Program-made: the position numbers and the translations under genes | Notes under the pieces: model-generated | Told to the model about the DNA's origin: nothing | Seen by the model: the letters and a program-made list of their open reading frames with translations, nothing else | Databases searched by the model: none | In this document: in pieces, positions 16,469-24,484 of the stretch | Layout of the letters: every line of letters begins with the position of its first letter | Numbering within the stretch: the first letter of the stretch is position 1 | DNA from: Deltaproteobacteria bacterium | GTDB taxonomy: Bacteria; Desulfobacterota; Binatia; UTPRO1 | DNA: 52,923 nt | Reading direction: 5' to 3' | NCBI GenBank assembly: GCA_020848745.1 | Contig: JADLHM010000155.1 | Span: 1 to 52,923, forward strand

Positions 16469-17947
16469 TCAGTGAAACGCGATGCGGCGCACGTACAGAT
16501 CAAGCGGCGGCCGCTTGTTCTGCGCGTCGCCGAGCGTCTTGATGACGGCGCGCGCGTCGCCCCACTCTTCCCACATCACGTAGGCGGTGGCGCCGCCGAC
16601 GGCGATCTGCGGAAAGCGCACGGTGCCCTGGCCCTCGGCCTCCGGGCGGTCGACCACGGCGAGCGGCGCCTCCCACGTGGCACCGTCGTCCTTCGACCGC
16701 GTCAACCGGACGCCGCGCGCGCCGGCGGCGTAGACGAGATAGAGCGTCCCGTCGGATCCCGATGCCAGGCGCGGCGCGCTGGCCTTGACGTCGGCGGGCG
16801 TCAACGGCGCGACCGCGTCCTTGCCGGGGCTCCAGGCGCCGTCCGGCCGCAAGCTCACGTAGTACACCGCCTCGGCGCCGCCACGCGCCTTCGCCTCGAA
16901 GACCACTGCGGCGCGCTTCCCGTCCGAGAAGAGCTGCACCGTCGGAGCCGTCCCTCCCGGCTGCTCGTGCAGCAGCACGTCCGTGCCCCAGGTGATCCCG
17001 CCGTCCGCCGAGGAGTCGGCCCAGACCTCGGCGAAGGCGTTGATCCCGCCGACGGCGGCCGTCCAGAGGACGACCGCGCGCCCGCTGGCGAAGGCGGCGC
17101 GCGGCGCCAGCGGCGCACCGCGCCCCTTGCCGTCGTCGACCCGAACGGGCTTCGACCACGTGGCTCCGCGGTCCGAAGAGGCGGCCGCCATCACCACGCG
17201 CCCCGCCCCCGACGCCTGCTCCTCCCAGACCGCGACGACCCGGTGCTCCCCGTCGCTCGCCACGGAAACGGCGTTCGCCATGAGGCCCCCGCCCTCCCCG
17301 TCGTCGATCCGCACGTCCTGCGGCAGCCAGGTCGCGCCGCGATCGAGGGAGTGGTTCACGAAGACGCCGGTCGTGTAGCCGCGCTCGTCGGGCCAGGCGA
17401 CCGTCACGCCGCCGCTCCGGTCGGTCGCGATGGCCGGAGCGAATGCCATCGGCTCCGTGTTGAGCACGCGCGGATCCGACCAGCTCGCGCCGCCGTCGCG
17501 GGTGCTGCGGAACACGACGAACTTGTTCCCGGTCTCCGGCCGCCGCGCCTGCCAGGCCGCGAAGAACTCGCCGTCAGCCGCGCCCCGCAGCATGGTGAGA
17601 CCGATCGTGATCGTCCTCAGCATGTCGTCGGGGCTCAGGTGGGCTTCCGGACCGAACGGCTCATCCGCCTTCGGGGCCCGCCGGAAGACGACCGGCCGAT
17701 AGGGCGGCTCGTCCCGCATCCAGATCGCCACCGCGCCGCCGTTCGCGAGCGCGTGGATCGCGGCGTAGTACGCGACCTGGTAGCGCCCGACGTTCCCGGC
17801 CTCGCCGTTCAGCCGCTCGATCTCGGCGAGCTCGGGCCCCTTCGGCTGACATCCGAGCACCAGGACGAAGAAGGACACGAGCAGAGACGTCCGGAGACCG
17901 CGGCGGCAGCATCGCAAGGGGGCACCCATCCTGGTGGTGGTCGTCAT
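16469..17947 (-). CDS. BNR/Asp-box repeat lipoprotein (sialidase-like propeller)
   Basis: This 492-residue lipoprotein has a signal peptide ending in the lipobox LVLGC (C33). The mature part is a beta-propeller of sialidase type with five Asp-boxes: STRDGGASW (148), SLDRGATW (200), SSDRGATW (257), SSADGGITW (312) and SKDDGATW (418). I see no clear sialidase Arg triad, so it is more likely a carbohydrate-binding or glycan-handling lipoprotein than a true neuraminidase. It starts only 12 bp after a strong intrinsic terminator and has no visible ribosome site; ATG at M7 is an alternative. Its expression may depend on terminator read-through. Confidence 0.82.
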   Translation of the reverse strand: MTTTTRMGAPLRCCRRGLRTSLLVSFFVLVLGCQPKGPELAEIERLNGEAGNVGRYQVAYYAAIHALANGGAVAIWMRDEPPYRPVVFRRAPKADEPFGPEAHLSPDDMLRTITIGLTMLRGAADGEFFAAWQARRPETGNKFVVFRSTRDGGASWSDPRVLNTEPMAFAPAIATDRSGGVTVAWPDERGYTTGVFVNHSLDRGATWLPQDVRIDDGEGGGLMANAVSVASDGEHRVVAVWEEQASGAGRVVMAAASSDRGATWSKPVRVDDGKGRGAPLAPRAAFASGRAVVLWTAAVGGINAFAEVWADSSADGGITWGTDVLLHEQPGGTAPTVQLFSDGKRAAVVFEAKARGGAEAVYYVSLRPDGAWSPGKDAVAPLTPADVKASAPRLASGSDGTLYLVYAAGARGVRLTRSKDDGATWEAPLAVVDRPEAEGQGTVRFPQIAVGGATAYVMWEEWGDARAVIKTLGDAQNKRPPLDLYVRRIAFH

Positions 17948-17959
17948 GGCCGAGCGGGC

Positions 17960-17997
17960 AAAAAGAGAGGGGACGGCGTACGAAACGCCGTCCCCTC
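17960..17997 (-). terminator. Intrinsic terminator of the secreted-protein gene
   Basis: A perfect 13-bp stem (gaggggacggcgt at 17967-17979 and its complement at 17985-17997) with a 5-nt loop is followed on the minus strand by TCTTTTT. It lies 33 bp beyond the stop of the gene at 18031-19098. This is the only unmistakable Rho-independent terminator in the window. Confidence 0.92.
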
Positions 17998-18030
17998 GTT
18001 CTTCACTCGGAGGTCCTGCTTAGGACAGGA

Positions 18031-19098
18031 TTACTCCGCGGTGTAGCGACCGAGCACCGAGGTGCCGTACGGACCCACCGCCTGGCCGTGATACGCGAAC
18101 AGGAAGGTGGTCAGGTCGATGCCGTTGATCGTGGTGTCGCCGATCGGCACATTGCCTTCGTCGCTACCGACCTGGCAGTTCGTGATGCGAACGAAACCCG
18201 AAGTCTCGGCCGGGATCGAGGCCGGGATGATGGCCGGGAGATCGATGGCCGCGAGGGAATCGTTCTCGGCGATCTTCGCCGTGCTCGAGCACGTGACGCA
18301 GATGTCCGGCAGCGACACGAAGGACTCGACGTTGTCGTAGTACTGCGCGTTGCAGCAGACGGCCGAGCCGTTCGTGAGTGCGGACGGGATCGGGCCGATC
18401 TCGGACTCCGAGAACTGCGCATTGCCCGCAGGGAACGCCACCCCGATGAAGAAGACCTCGGAATCCTGGAGGTCGAGCGGGTTGAAGGTCTGCAGGAAGA
18501 GGCCGGCCGCGACCGGACCAGTGAGGAAGAAGTCCCCACCAGCGGGAAGCGTCTGGCCGTCGACGACGCCGATCGCGTTGTTGCCGAACGCCGCGTTGGT
18601 CGCGGTGTTGGCGACGACCCAGCTGCCGATGAGGGCCGGAGTGCCGCTCGGCGCTTCCGGATCCTCGGGCTCGCAGGTCTGGCTGTTGGTGTCGGCATCG
18701 AACGACGTAACCGTGACGAAGCCCTTCTCACCCGTCAGGTTGATCACGGGGCCAGTGTTGATGTTGCTCTGGCCGGTCTGGATCTGACCCTGGAGGGCGG
18801 TCGGGTCCACGACCACGGTGTCACGCGGCGTCAGGCAGATGAAGACGTCCGCGAGGTGGTCGCAGCTCTCGGACCAGAACGACCAGTGGGTCGCCAGGGG
18901 ATCCGAGTCCTCGCCACCGATGCGGCTCACGAGCTGGAAGCTCGCCTTCCCGTCCGTGACGTCGAACGGCATGATCAGCGCCACCGCCGGCTGGATCGTG
19001 GTGACCGTGTCACCGAGCTCGGCCGCCTGCACGGGACACGTGGCAAACGCCACGCCCGCGAGGGCCGCCCCAAAACTAAACTTGATGCCCTTCCTCAT
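18031..19098 (-). CDS. Secreted Cys-containing protein of unknown function, monocistronic
   Basis: This 355-residue protein has a clear Sec signal peptide (MRKGIKFSFGAALAGVAFA..., cleavage near VQA-A, residue 25-26). The mature chain is acidic, rich in Gly, Asn, Thr and beta-strand-type residues, with paired cysteines (ESCDHLADVFIC, AVCCNAQ, DICVTCSS, TNCQV) suggesting disulfides outside the cell. I do not recognise the family; no PEP-CTERM or LPXTG signal is present. It has its own promoter, a long leader, a GGAGAGAGAG ribosome site and a strong terminator, so it looks like an abundantly made envelope or extracellular protein and a natural T2SS-substrate candidate. Third-position GC is visibly lower than in its neighbours. 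Confidence 0.85.
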   Translation of the reverse strand: MRKGIKFSFGAALAGVAFATCPVQAAELGDTVTTIQPAVALIMPFDVTDGKASFQLVSRIGGEDSDPLATHWSFWSESCDHLADVFICLTPRDTVVVDPTALQGQIQTGQSNINTGPVINLTGEKGFVTVTSFDADTNSQTCEPEDPEAPSGTPALIGSWVVANTATNAAFGNNAIGVVDGQTLPAGGDFFLTGPVAAGLFLQTFNPLDLQDSEVFFIGVAFPAGNAQFSESEIGPIPSALTNGSAVCCNAQYYDNVESFVSLPDICVTCSSTAKIAENDSLAAIDLPAIIPASIPAETSGFVRITNCQVGSDEGNVPIGDTTINGIDLTTFLFAYHGQAVGPYGTSVLGRYTAE

Positions 19099-19158
19099 AG
19101 TGCTCTCTCTCCTTTCGTCTCCACTCGTTCGCTGTGAGACTTCACTGACCTACTGCAC

Positions 19159-19185
19159 ATCGCGCCGGTCCGGTGATGGCGCGAT
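19159..19185 (-). promoter_or_regulatory. Leader hairpin in the secreted-protein mRNA
   Basis: atcgcgcc (19159-19166) and ggcgcgat (19178-19185) form a perfect 8-bp stem with an 11-nt loop in the 5' leader, about 60 nt before the start codon. It leaves the ribosome site free. It may stabilise the transcript or be part of a regulatory leader; no known riboswitch is recognised. Confidence 0.35.
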
Positions 19186-19331
19186 CTCTTGGCAATCGTG
19201 AGCACCCATCCCCCTTCCGGTCCTTCCGACCAACGACCGCTGGGGAGCGCGTCACTCGCTGAAACTTTGATTACGAGACCCAAAAAGAAGACCCACGACC
19301 CCCAACCATCCTCACCCTAAAAACGCGGCGC

Positions 19332-19361
19332 ATCCTAACCCGAGGTTTTGAAATGTGTCAA
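19332..19361 (-). promoter_or_regulatory. Sigma70-like promoter of the secreted-protein gene
   Basis: On the minus strand a perfect -35 TTGACA (19356-19361) is followed after 18 bp by TAGGAT (19332-19337; 4 of 6 consensus bases). Surrounding sequence is unusually AT-rich for this genome. Predicted initiation near 19325 gives a leader of about 225 nt. The spacer through 19338-19355 includes an A-run. Confidence 0.7.
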
Positions 19362-19373
19362 GGCTCGAGAGCC

Positions 19374-19829
19374 TCATTCGGCCATCACCACGTACCAGAC
19401 GCCGTCGCGCCGCACCCATTGGTCGTTGGTGGTGACCTGCTTCTTGATGAATGTCAGCTCGCCCTCGGGCGTCTTCAGGGGGAAATTGACCTCGTTGCGG
19501 ACGGCGACGGTCGCCTTGTCGTCTCCGTCCTGCTTAACGTCGCTGATTTCGTAACTTAGGATGTCGAAGGCGAGGAAGCGGCGCTTCAGGAAGGCGTCGC
19601 GCGACAGCGACTTCCTGGCCTCCGGGTCGACGTACTTGTCGTACACCTCGGGCCACCCCTTGGACTGCTTGAGGCCCCAGTAGGCGGATGCACGCTCCTT
19701 CAGGGAGGCCGCCGGGTCGGTTTTCCGACACCCGCCCCCGGCCCCGAGCGCAGTCACGAGCGCCAATCCGAGGACTCCCGCCAGCGCCGCCGCCCGGCTC
19801 GTCGTCTCGCCCCACCCCTCAAGTCGCAT
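19374..19829 (-). CDS. Small exported protein, probable lipoprotein
   Basis: This 151-residue protein begins MRLEGWGETTSR, has a hydrophobic segment (AAALAGVLGLALVTALG) and then GGGCRKTDP; C34 could be lipidated, although the lipobox is imperfect. The mature part is one compact alpha+beta domain ending DGVWYVVMAE. It resembles small periplasmic NTF2-like or 'YVDPEARK...RRFLAFDIL' proteins near secretion or polysaccharide loci. Function unknown. The longer frame upstream is excluded because it lies inside the acyltransferase gene. The chosen ATG overlaps that gene's end by 11 bp. It is the last gene of the long right-hand transcription unit. Confidence 0.75.
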   Translation of the reverse strand: MRLEGWGETTSRAAALAGVLGLALVTALGAGGGCRKTDPAASLKERASAYWGLKQSKGWPEVYDKYVDPEARKSLSRDAFLKRRFLAFDILSYEISDVKQDGDDKATVAVRNEVNFPLKTPEGELTFIKKQVTTNDQWVRRDGVWYVVMAE

Positions 19830-20814
19830 GCGCACCTGCCTCGTATCCACTGCGACCCCCTGCGTCAATCGTGGCTGGGAGCGGCTCCTCGACCCAGAAG
19901 CTGCGGGCGTACTCCCACATGAAGAATTGCGCCGGATCGACGGCGATCTCGCGCTCGACCACGTCGATGCACCGCTGCAGCGTTCCCGCTCCGGCTTCCG
20001 GCCCCGGGACCCTCGGCAGCACCGTGAGCGTGTGCGTGCGGCCCGGCGCGTCGCGCCGCACCGTGAAGGGCACGAGCGCCGCCCCGGTTTCACCGGCGAG
20101 GTATTCGATCCCGAGGGGGAACTCGGCGACGTGGCCGAGGAAGCGGACCCGACCGCGATGGCGGACCAGCTCGGGCGGCACGTCGATCAGCATGTACACC
20201 ACCTGCCCCGCTCCGAGCGCGGCCCGGATGCGCGCCATCGCGTCCGGCGTTCCGGGGAGGATGAAGGAGCTCCCGACGATGCGCTCCAGGGCGGCGACCT
20301 TGCGCGCACCGTAGCGGCGCACGGCGTCGTGGAGCGGATTGTCGTCGGGCTCGAGCGAACGCGCGATGACGTTCATGCGATAGCCGAGCCGAGCGAGCGC
20401 GATGATCGCGAGGCACATGCTGCCGTAGTGCGACGAGAACACGATCGCGCCGCACCCACCCGCGAGCGCGGCATCGAGGTGCTCGCGGCCCTGCACGGCG
20501 ACGACGCGATCGACGCCCTCCGCGCCGAGCTCCGGATAGAAGAACGCCTCGGATTCCTCGCACGCCTGGGTCTGGAAGCAGCGGCGGATCGCGCGCCGCG
20601 CCGCGGCGGCCGTGAGCGCGTCGCCATACGCCCGCCGGATGTTGGCGATCGCGGCCTCGCGGCCGACGGTACGCCACCAGTAGCGGACGTCGCCGCGGCG
20701 CCGCCCCCACCAGAGCGCGGCGCGCCACGAAACGCGCGCCAACGCCGGCATGATCGTGAAGTAGTCGAGCTCCATCGCGGCGCGGATCCAGCGCGCCGAC
20801 GCGCCGCCGCTCAC
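19819..20814 (-). CDS. LpxL/HtrB-like acyltransferase with an altered catalytic motif
   Basis: This 331-residue protein is of the lipid A late-acyltransferase (lysophospholipid acyltransferase) fold. It has an N-terminal amphipathic segment, the AIANIRRAYGD element, GCGAIVFSSHYGSM, and later 'YMLIDVPPEL' and 'FFMWEYARSFW'. In LpxL enzymes the catalytic motif is H-x4-(D/E); here it is H129-YGSM-C134, so the acidic partner is replaced by Cys. It may acylate a different acceptor, use another residue, or be inactive. It begins at a GTG overlapping the Wzt stop (GTGA, 20811-20814), tying lipid modification to the O-antigen exporter. Confidence 0.8.
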   Translation of the reverse strand: MSGGASARWIRAAMELDYFTIMPALARVSWRAALWWGRRRGDVRYWWRTVGREAAIANIRRAYGDALTAAAARRAIRRCFQTQACEESEAFFYPELGAEGVDRVVAVQGREHLDAALAGGCGAIVFSSHYGSMCLAIIALARLGYRMNVIARSLEPDDNPLHDAVRRYGARKVAALERIVGSSFILPGTPDAMARIRAALGAGQVVYMLIDVPPELVRHRGRVRFLGHVAEFPLGIEYLAGETGAALVPFTVRRDAPGRTHTLTVLPRVPGPEAGAGTLQRCIDVVEREIAVDPAQFFMWEYARSFWVEEPLPATIDAGGRSGYEAGAHAT

Positions 20815-22007
20815 GACGGCGCGACCCATTGGTGGTCCATCCGCATGACGCCGAACTCGTCCGAGCGATTGCGGACGCGAAACGGACAGCGACGCTCCTG
20901 GACGTCGTAGATCAGCAGCGCCGAGCGGTTGTCGATGGTCGCGACGTTCAAGTAGTACCCCCCGCCGAGGAGCGGCAGCCGGGGCACGTGGAGAACCGCT
21001 TCGAAGCGCCCGTCGGGACGGGCGTGCATGCCGACCGCGTCCATCTCGGTCGATACGCAATAGCAGACGAGGCCGTCGTTGCGCACGAAGGCGATGCCGA
21101 CCCCCGGCTCGAGCGCCGCGTCGCGCCCGCGTTCGAGCACGACCCGGACCGTGAAGGGCGCGCCGCTCTGCCAGGTCGGCGGCTCCTGCCCGTCGCCGCC
21201 TTCGAGCGCGACCTCGACCAGGCGCAGGACCGCCGGATCGCGCCCGGCCGCCGGCTGGGACGCGACCTGCTCCTCGTCGCGCACGCGCGTGTACTCGAGA
21301 TACCCGTCGATCACCTCGTCGACCGGCCCGAGCGCCTCCACGCGACCCTGGCGGAGCCAGAGCGCGCGGTCGCAGAGCTTCTTCACCTGGTACATCGCGT
21401 GCGAGCAGAAGAGGATCGTCTTGCCCCGCTCGCGGAACTCGGTGATGCGGTCGACGCACTTCGTCTGGAAGTGCTGGTCGCCGACGGCGAGCGCCTCGTC
21501 GATGATCAGCATGTCGGGATCGACGCTCACCGCGAGCGCGAAGGCGAGCCGCACGTACATGCCCGAGGAGTACGTGCGTACCGGCTGCTCGATGAAGCCG
21601 CCGAGCTCCGAGAAGGCGATCGCCTCCCCGATGCGGCGCTCGGCCTCGTCGCCGGTGATGCCGAAGAGCGCCGCGTGCATGCGGGCGTTGTGGCGGCCGC
21701 TGAACTCGGGATGGAATCCGGCGCCGAGCTCCAGGATCGCGGCGAGCGTCCCGTGCACGGCGACCCGCCCCGTCGTCGGCCGCGTCGTGCCGGTGAGCAA
21801 GGCCAGCAACGTCGACTTGCCGGCGCCGTTCTCGCCGATGATCCCGATCGACTCGCCGGCCCGTACGTCGAGGTCGAGATCGCGGAGCGCCCAGAACTCC
21901 TGGTGCCGCGGTCGCCGCGAGAGCCATTCGAACGCCCGATCGAGCGGGCGCGCGTAGAGCCGATACGCCTTGCCGAGTCGCTCCGCCCGCACCGCGATCA
22001 TCGTCAC
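20811..22007 (-). CDS. wzt: ABC transporter ATPase for O-antigen/polysaccharide export (Wzt-like)
   Basis: This is a 398-residue protein. Residues 1-240 are the ATPase: Walker A GENGAGKST (58-66), signature YSSGM (146-150), Walker B MLIIDE (166-171) and H-loop His203. The set, with 'ILELGAGFHPEFSGR', is typical of the polysaccharide subgroup. Residues ~250-398 form a beta-sandwich C-terminal extension like the Wzt domain that recognises the modified end of the finished O-chain. With the neighbouring permease it should flip undecaprenyl-PP-linked polysaccharide into the periplasm. Both ends are GTGA overlaps with wzm and the acyltransferase. Confidence 0.92.
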   Translation of the reverse strand: MTMIAVRAERLGKAYRLYARPLDRAFEWLSRRPRHQEFWALRDLDLDVRAGESIGIIGENGAGKSTLLALLTGTTRPTTGRVAVHGTLAAILELGAGFHPEFSGRHNARMHAALFGITGDEAERRIGEAIAFSELGGFIEQPVRTYSSGMYVRLAFALAVSVDPDMLIIDEALAVGDQHFQTKCVDRITEFRERGKTILFCSHAMYQVKKLCDRALWLRQGRVEALGPVDEVIDGYLEYTRVRDEEQVASQPAAGRDPAVLRLVEVALEGGDGQEPPTWQSGAPFTVRVVLERGRDAALEPGVGIAFVRNDGLVCYCVSTEMDAVGMHARPDGRFEAVLHVPRLPLLGGGYYLNVATIDNRSALLIYDVQERRCPFRVRNRSDEFGVMRMDHQWVAPS

Positions 22008-22867
22008 ACCAGATCCGCGAACTCGCCGCGCGCGCGGGCGAAGATCCAGGCCCCGATCGCGAACGTCGCGAGACTCGCGGTCGCGATCTGAAGAACCTCC
22101 GCGCCGTTCGGCGCGATGCCGTAGAGCACCACGTCACGATGCGCCCGCACGAGCGCCGTCATCGGGTTCAACGCCAGGACCGGCCGCAGGAACGGCGGCA
22201 CGAGGTGCTGCGGGTAGAGGATGGGGGTCAGGTAGAACCACACCGGCAGCAACACCCCGAGGGCCTGCGCGGTGTCGCGGAAGAAGACGTGCAGCGTCGC
22301 CGCCGCCCAGCCGAGGCCGACGGCCACGGCGAGCTCGGCGGCGAGCAGCAACGGCCAGACGGCGAGCGTCGGACGCGGCGGGAACCCGAGCGCCGCCATC
22401 AGGAGGAGCAGGAGCGCCGTCGCGATCACCTGGTGCACGACCGCGGCGCACGCGAGCTGCACGGGGAGCACCTCGACCGGAAAGATCACCCGCTTCACCA
22501 GCGTCGGATTGTCGACCAGGCACGTGGCGCTGCGCGTGATCGCCTCCTGGATCGCGAGCCACGGGAAGAGTCCGCAGGCGAGATAGAGGACGAACGGCAC
22601 GTCGCCGCCGCCGGCGTCCGTCACGCGCACCTGCATCACGGTCGCGAAGACGAAGGTGTACGTCGCGAGCTGCAAGAGCGGCTGCGCGATCGACCAGAAC
22701 GTGCCGAGCGCCGAGCCGACGTAGCGGCCGCGCAGGTCGCGCACCACGAGCGCGCGGACGACCGTGCGCGCCGACCAGACGGCCCGCGCCATGGCGAGGG
22801 GCGCCGCCCGGCCGGAACCGCGTTCACCCGCGACGACGGTACGGACCGGCGCCCCGTGCGCGCTCAC
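22004..22867 (-). CDS. wzm: ABC-2 type polysaccharide export permease (Wzm-like)
   Basis: This 287-residue permease has the ABC-2 polysaccharide motif RDLRGRYVGSALGTFW near residues 43-58. Six membrane segments follow, including 'LACGLFPWLAIQEAI', the NPTLVKRVIFPVEVLP loop, and 'FFRDTAQALGVLLPVWFYLTPILYP'. It forms the channel partner of the ATPase encoded next. The GTG start overlaps the TMTC-like gene's stop by GTGA. A Wzm/Wzt pair implies ABC-dependent (not Wzy-dependent) export of at least one glycan. Confidence 0.92.
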   Translation of the reverse strand: MSAHGAPVRTVVAGERGSGRAAPLAMARAVWSARTVVRALVVRDLRGRYVGSALGTFWSIAQPLLQLATYTFVFATVMQVRVTDAGGGDVPFVLYLACGLFPWLAIQEAITRSATCLVDNPTLVKRVIFPVEVLPVQLACAAVVHQVIATALLLLLMAALGFPPRPTLAVWPLLLAAELAVAVGLGWAAATLHVFFRDTAQALGVLLPVWFYLTPILYPQHLVPPFLRPVLALNPMTALVRAHRDVVLYGIAPNGAEVLQIATASLATFAIGAWIFARARGEFADLV

Positions 22868-24465
22868 GGCGTCCTCGGGGCCGCGCCGCCGGAGCTCGCC
22901 GCGCGCAGCGCCCGCTCGCGGCCGCCGCGCGCCTTCTCGGCCCGCTCCGCAGGGAGGCGGGCGAGCGCCGCGTCGAAGTACTCTCGCGCCCGCTCCGGCT
23001 TGCCGCGATCGAGGGCGATGTAGCCGGCGAGCGTGTAGGCCTCCCCGTCATCCGGCTTGGCGGCGATCACCGCGTCGATCTTCGCGGCGGCGGCCTCGTG
23101 CTTCCCGAGACGGTAGTACAGCATGCCGAGGTTGCGGGTGGTCTCGACGTCGTCGGGCTGGAGCGCCGCGGCCGCGAGCCAGGCGCGCTCGGCGTCGGCG
23201 AGCCGGCTCCGCTCGAAGTAGGCCTGCCCGAGATTGTACTGCGCGCGGGCGCAGCGCGGCGCGGCCGCGACCGTCGCCGACCAGAGCGTAACACGGTCCC
23301 GCCAGTCGCGGTTGCGGACGATCGTACGCGCCCCGAGCGCGCCGATCGCGACCAGCACCGCCGCCGCCACGGCCGTCCGCCGCGCCGGCCAGCGCGCGCG
23401 CGCACCGTCCACGAGACCGCCCGCGACCAGCGCGATCCCCATCATCGGCACGTAGAGGTAGTGCTCCGCGAGGAGCTCGCGAAACGGGACGAGATGCGAC
23501 ACGGGCAGGAGCGTGACGGCGGCCCACGCGAGCCCGAGTCCGATCGCGTCACCGCGCCGCCAACGGGTGGCCGCGACCGCCGCGAGCCCGACGAGCACCA
23601 CGAAGCTCGCGAGCGCGCGCGGGTCGAGGAGGTTCGTCGAGACCGGAAACGCGTCGTAGCTGTAGTCGGCGGAAAGCGTCGCGGGCCACACGACGAGCTG
23701 CGCGTACTTCACCCACACCCGTGCCACCGTCGCCACGTTCGCACCGAAGCTGCCGCCGTGCCAGGGACGCGCCGTCGCGATGTGGAGCACGTGTCCGCCA
23801 TAGGTGAGCGCGAGGGCGAGCACGCCGAGCCCGGCGAGCGCGCCGAGAGTCGCGAGGCGCCGCGCCGTGAACGCGCCCGCCGCGGATGGCGCGTCGGCGC
23901 GGCGGCGCGTCCAGCGGTCGATCAGCAGGCAGACGAGCGGCAGCGTCACCGCCATCTCCTTCGCGAGGATCGCGAGCACGTACGCCAGCGCCACGAGCAC
24001 GAGCGTCGCCGCGCGCGGGGTCCGCCGCCAGCCGAGGTAGGCGACGACCCCGAGCGCGTAGAAGAGCCCGCAGAGGACGTCGCGACGGCCGGCGGCGTAG
24101 CTCACCGCGTCCGTCTGCACGGGGTGCAGGGCGAAGACGAGCGCGCCCGCGAGCGCCGCCGGCGGCGAGACGCCGAGCGCTCCCAGGAGAGCGTGCACGA
24201 GCACCACCGCGACGCCGTGGTAGAGCACGTTGCTCAGGTGGAAGGCGCGCGGATCCATGCCCGCGACGGCGTGGTCGAGCCGGTAGGACAGCGTGCGCAG
24301 CGGCCGATAGTGCAGGCCCGAGAAGCCCGCGGAGAGCGGCAGGCGCACCGCCGGGTCGTCGACGATGACCAGCTGGTCGTCGTAGACGAAGCCGTTTCCG
24401 ATCGCGTTGGCGAACGTCGCGGCGACGGCCACGATCAGAACGGCGCGCCCGAGCCAGGTGGTCAT
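22864..24465 (-). CDS. TMTC-like membrane protein: GT-C domain plus TPR repeats
   Basis: This is a 533-residue protein. The first helix is followed by NAIGNGFVYDDQLVIVDDP, whose Asp-Asp resembles the catalytic loop of TMTC/PMT-type GT-C glycosyltransferases; 'HYRPLRTLSYRLDH' and a series of about ten membrane helices follow to residue ~390. The last 130 residues hold about three TPRs (ARAQYNLGQAYFERSRLADA, TTRNLGMLYYRLGKHEA, AYTLAGYIALDRGKPERA). Eukaryotic TMTCs O-mannosylate proteins; bacterial relatives are largely uncharacterised. It lies 19 bp after gspD and overlaps wzm (GTGA), so it joins the secretion and polysaccharide blocks. Confidence 0.78.
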   Translation of the reverse strand: MTTWLGRAVLIVAVAATFANAIGNGFVYDDQLVIVDDPAVRLPLSAGFSGLHYRPLRTLSYRLDHAVAGMDPRAFHLSNVLYHGVAVVLVHALLGALGVSPPAALAGALVFALHPVQTDAVSYAAGRRDVLCGLFYALGVVAYLGWRRTPRAATLVLVALAYVLAILAKEMAVTLPLVCLLIDRWTRRRADAPSAAGAFTARRLATLGALAGLGVLALALTYGGHVLHIATARPWHGGSFGANVATVARVWVKYAQLVVWPATLSADYSYDAFPVSTNLLDPRALASFVVLVGLAAVAATRWRRGDAIGLGLAWAAVTLLPVSHLVPFRELLAEHYLYVPMMGIALVAGGLVDGARARWPARRTAVAAAVLVAIGALGARTIVRNRDWRDRVTLWSATVAAAPRCARAQYNLGQAYFERSRLADAERAWLAAAALQPDDVETTRNLGMLYYRLGKHEAAAAKIDAVIAAKPDDGEAYTLAGYIALDRGKPERAREYFDAALARLPAERAEKARGGRERALRAASSGGAAPRTP

Positions 24466-24484
24466 CGACGCGTCGGCGCCCGTC

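Noticed and set aside
13624-16542. 972-codon plus-strand open frame
   Set aside because: Mirror frame of the YfhO-family gene; composition almost entirely Arg, Glu, Ala, His.
18031-19098. Exosortase/PEP-CTERM or LPXTG substrate
   Set aside because: The C-terminus (GPYGTSVLGRYTAE) lacks any sorting motif or membrane helix, and no sortase or exosortase gene is present.
19361-19376. Intrinsic terminator after the small lipoprotein gene
   Set aside because: The short aggctc/gagcct inverted repeat leaves a 2-nt loop and no T-run; too weak to call.
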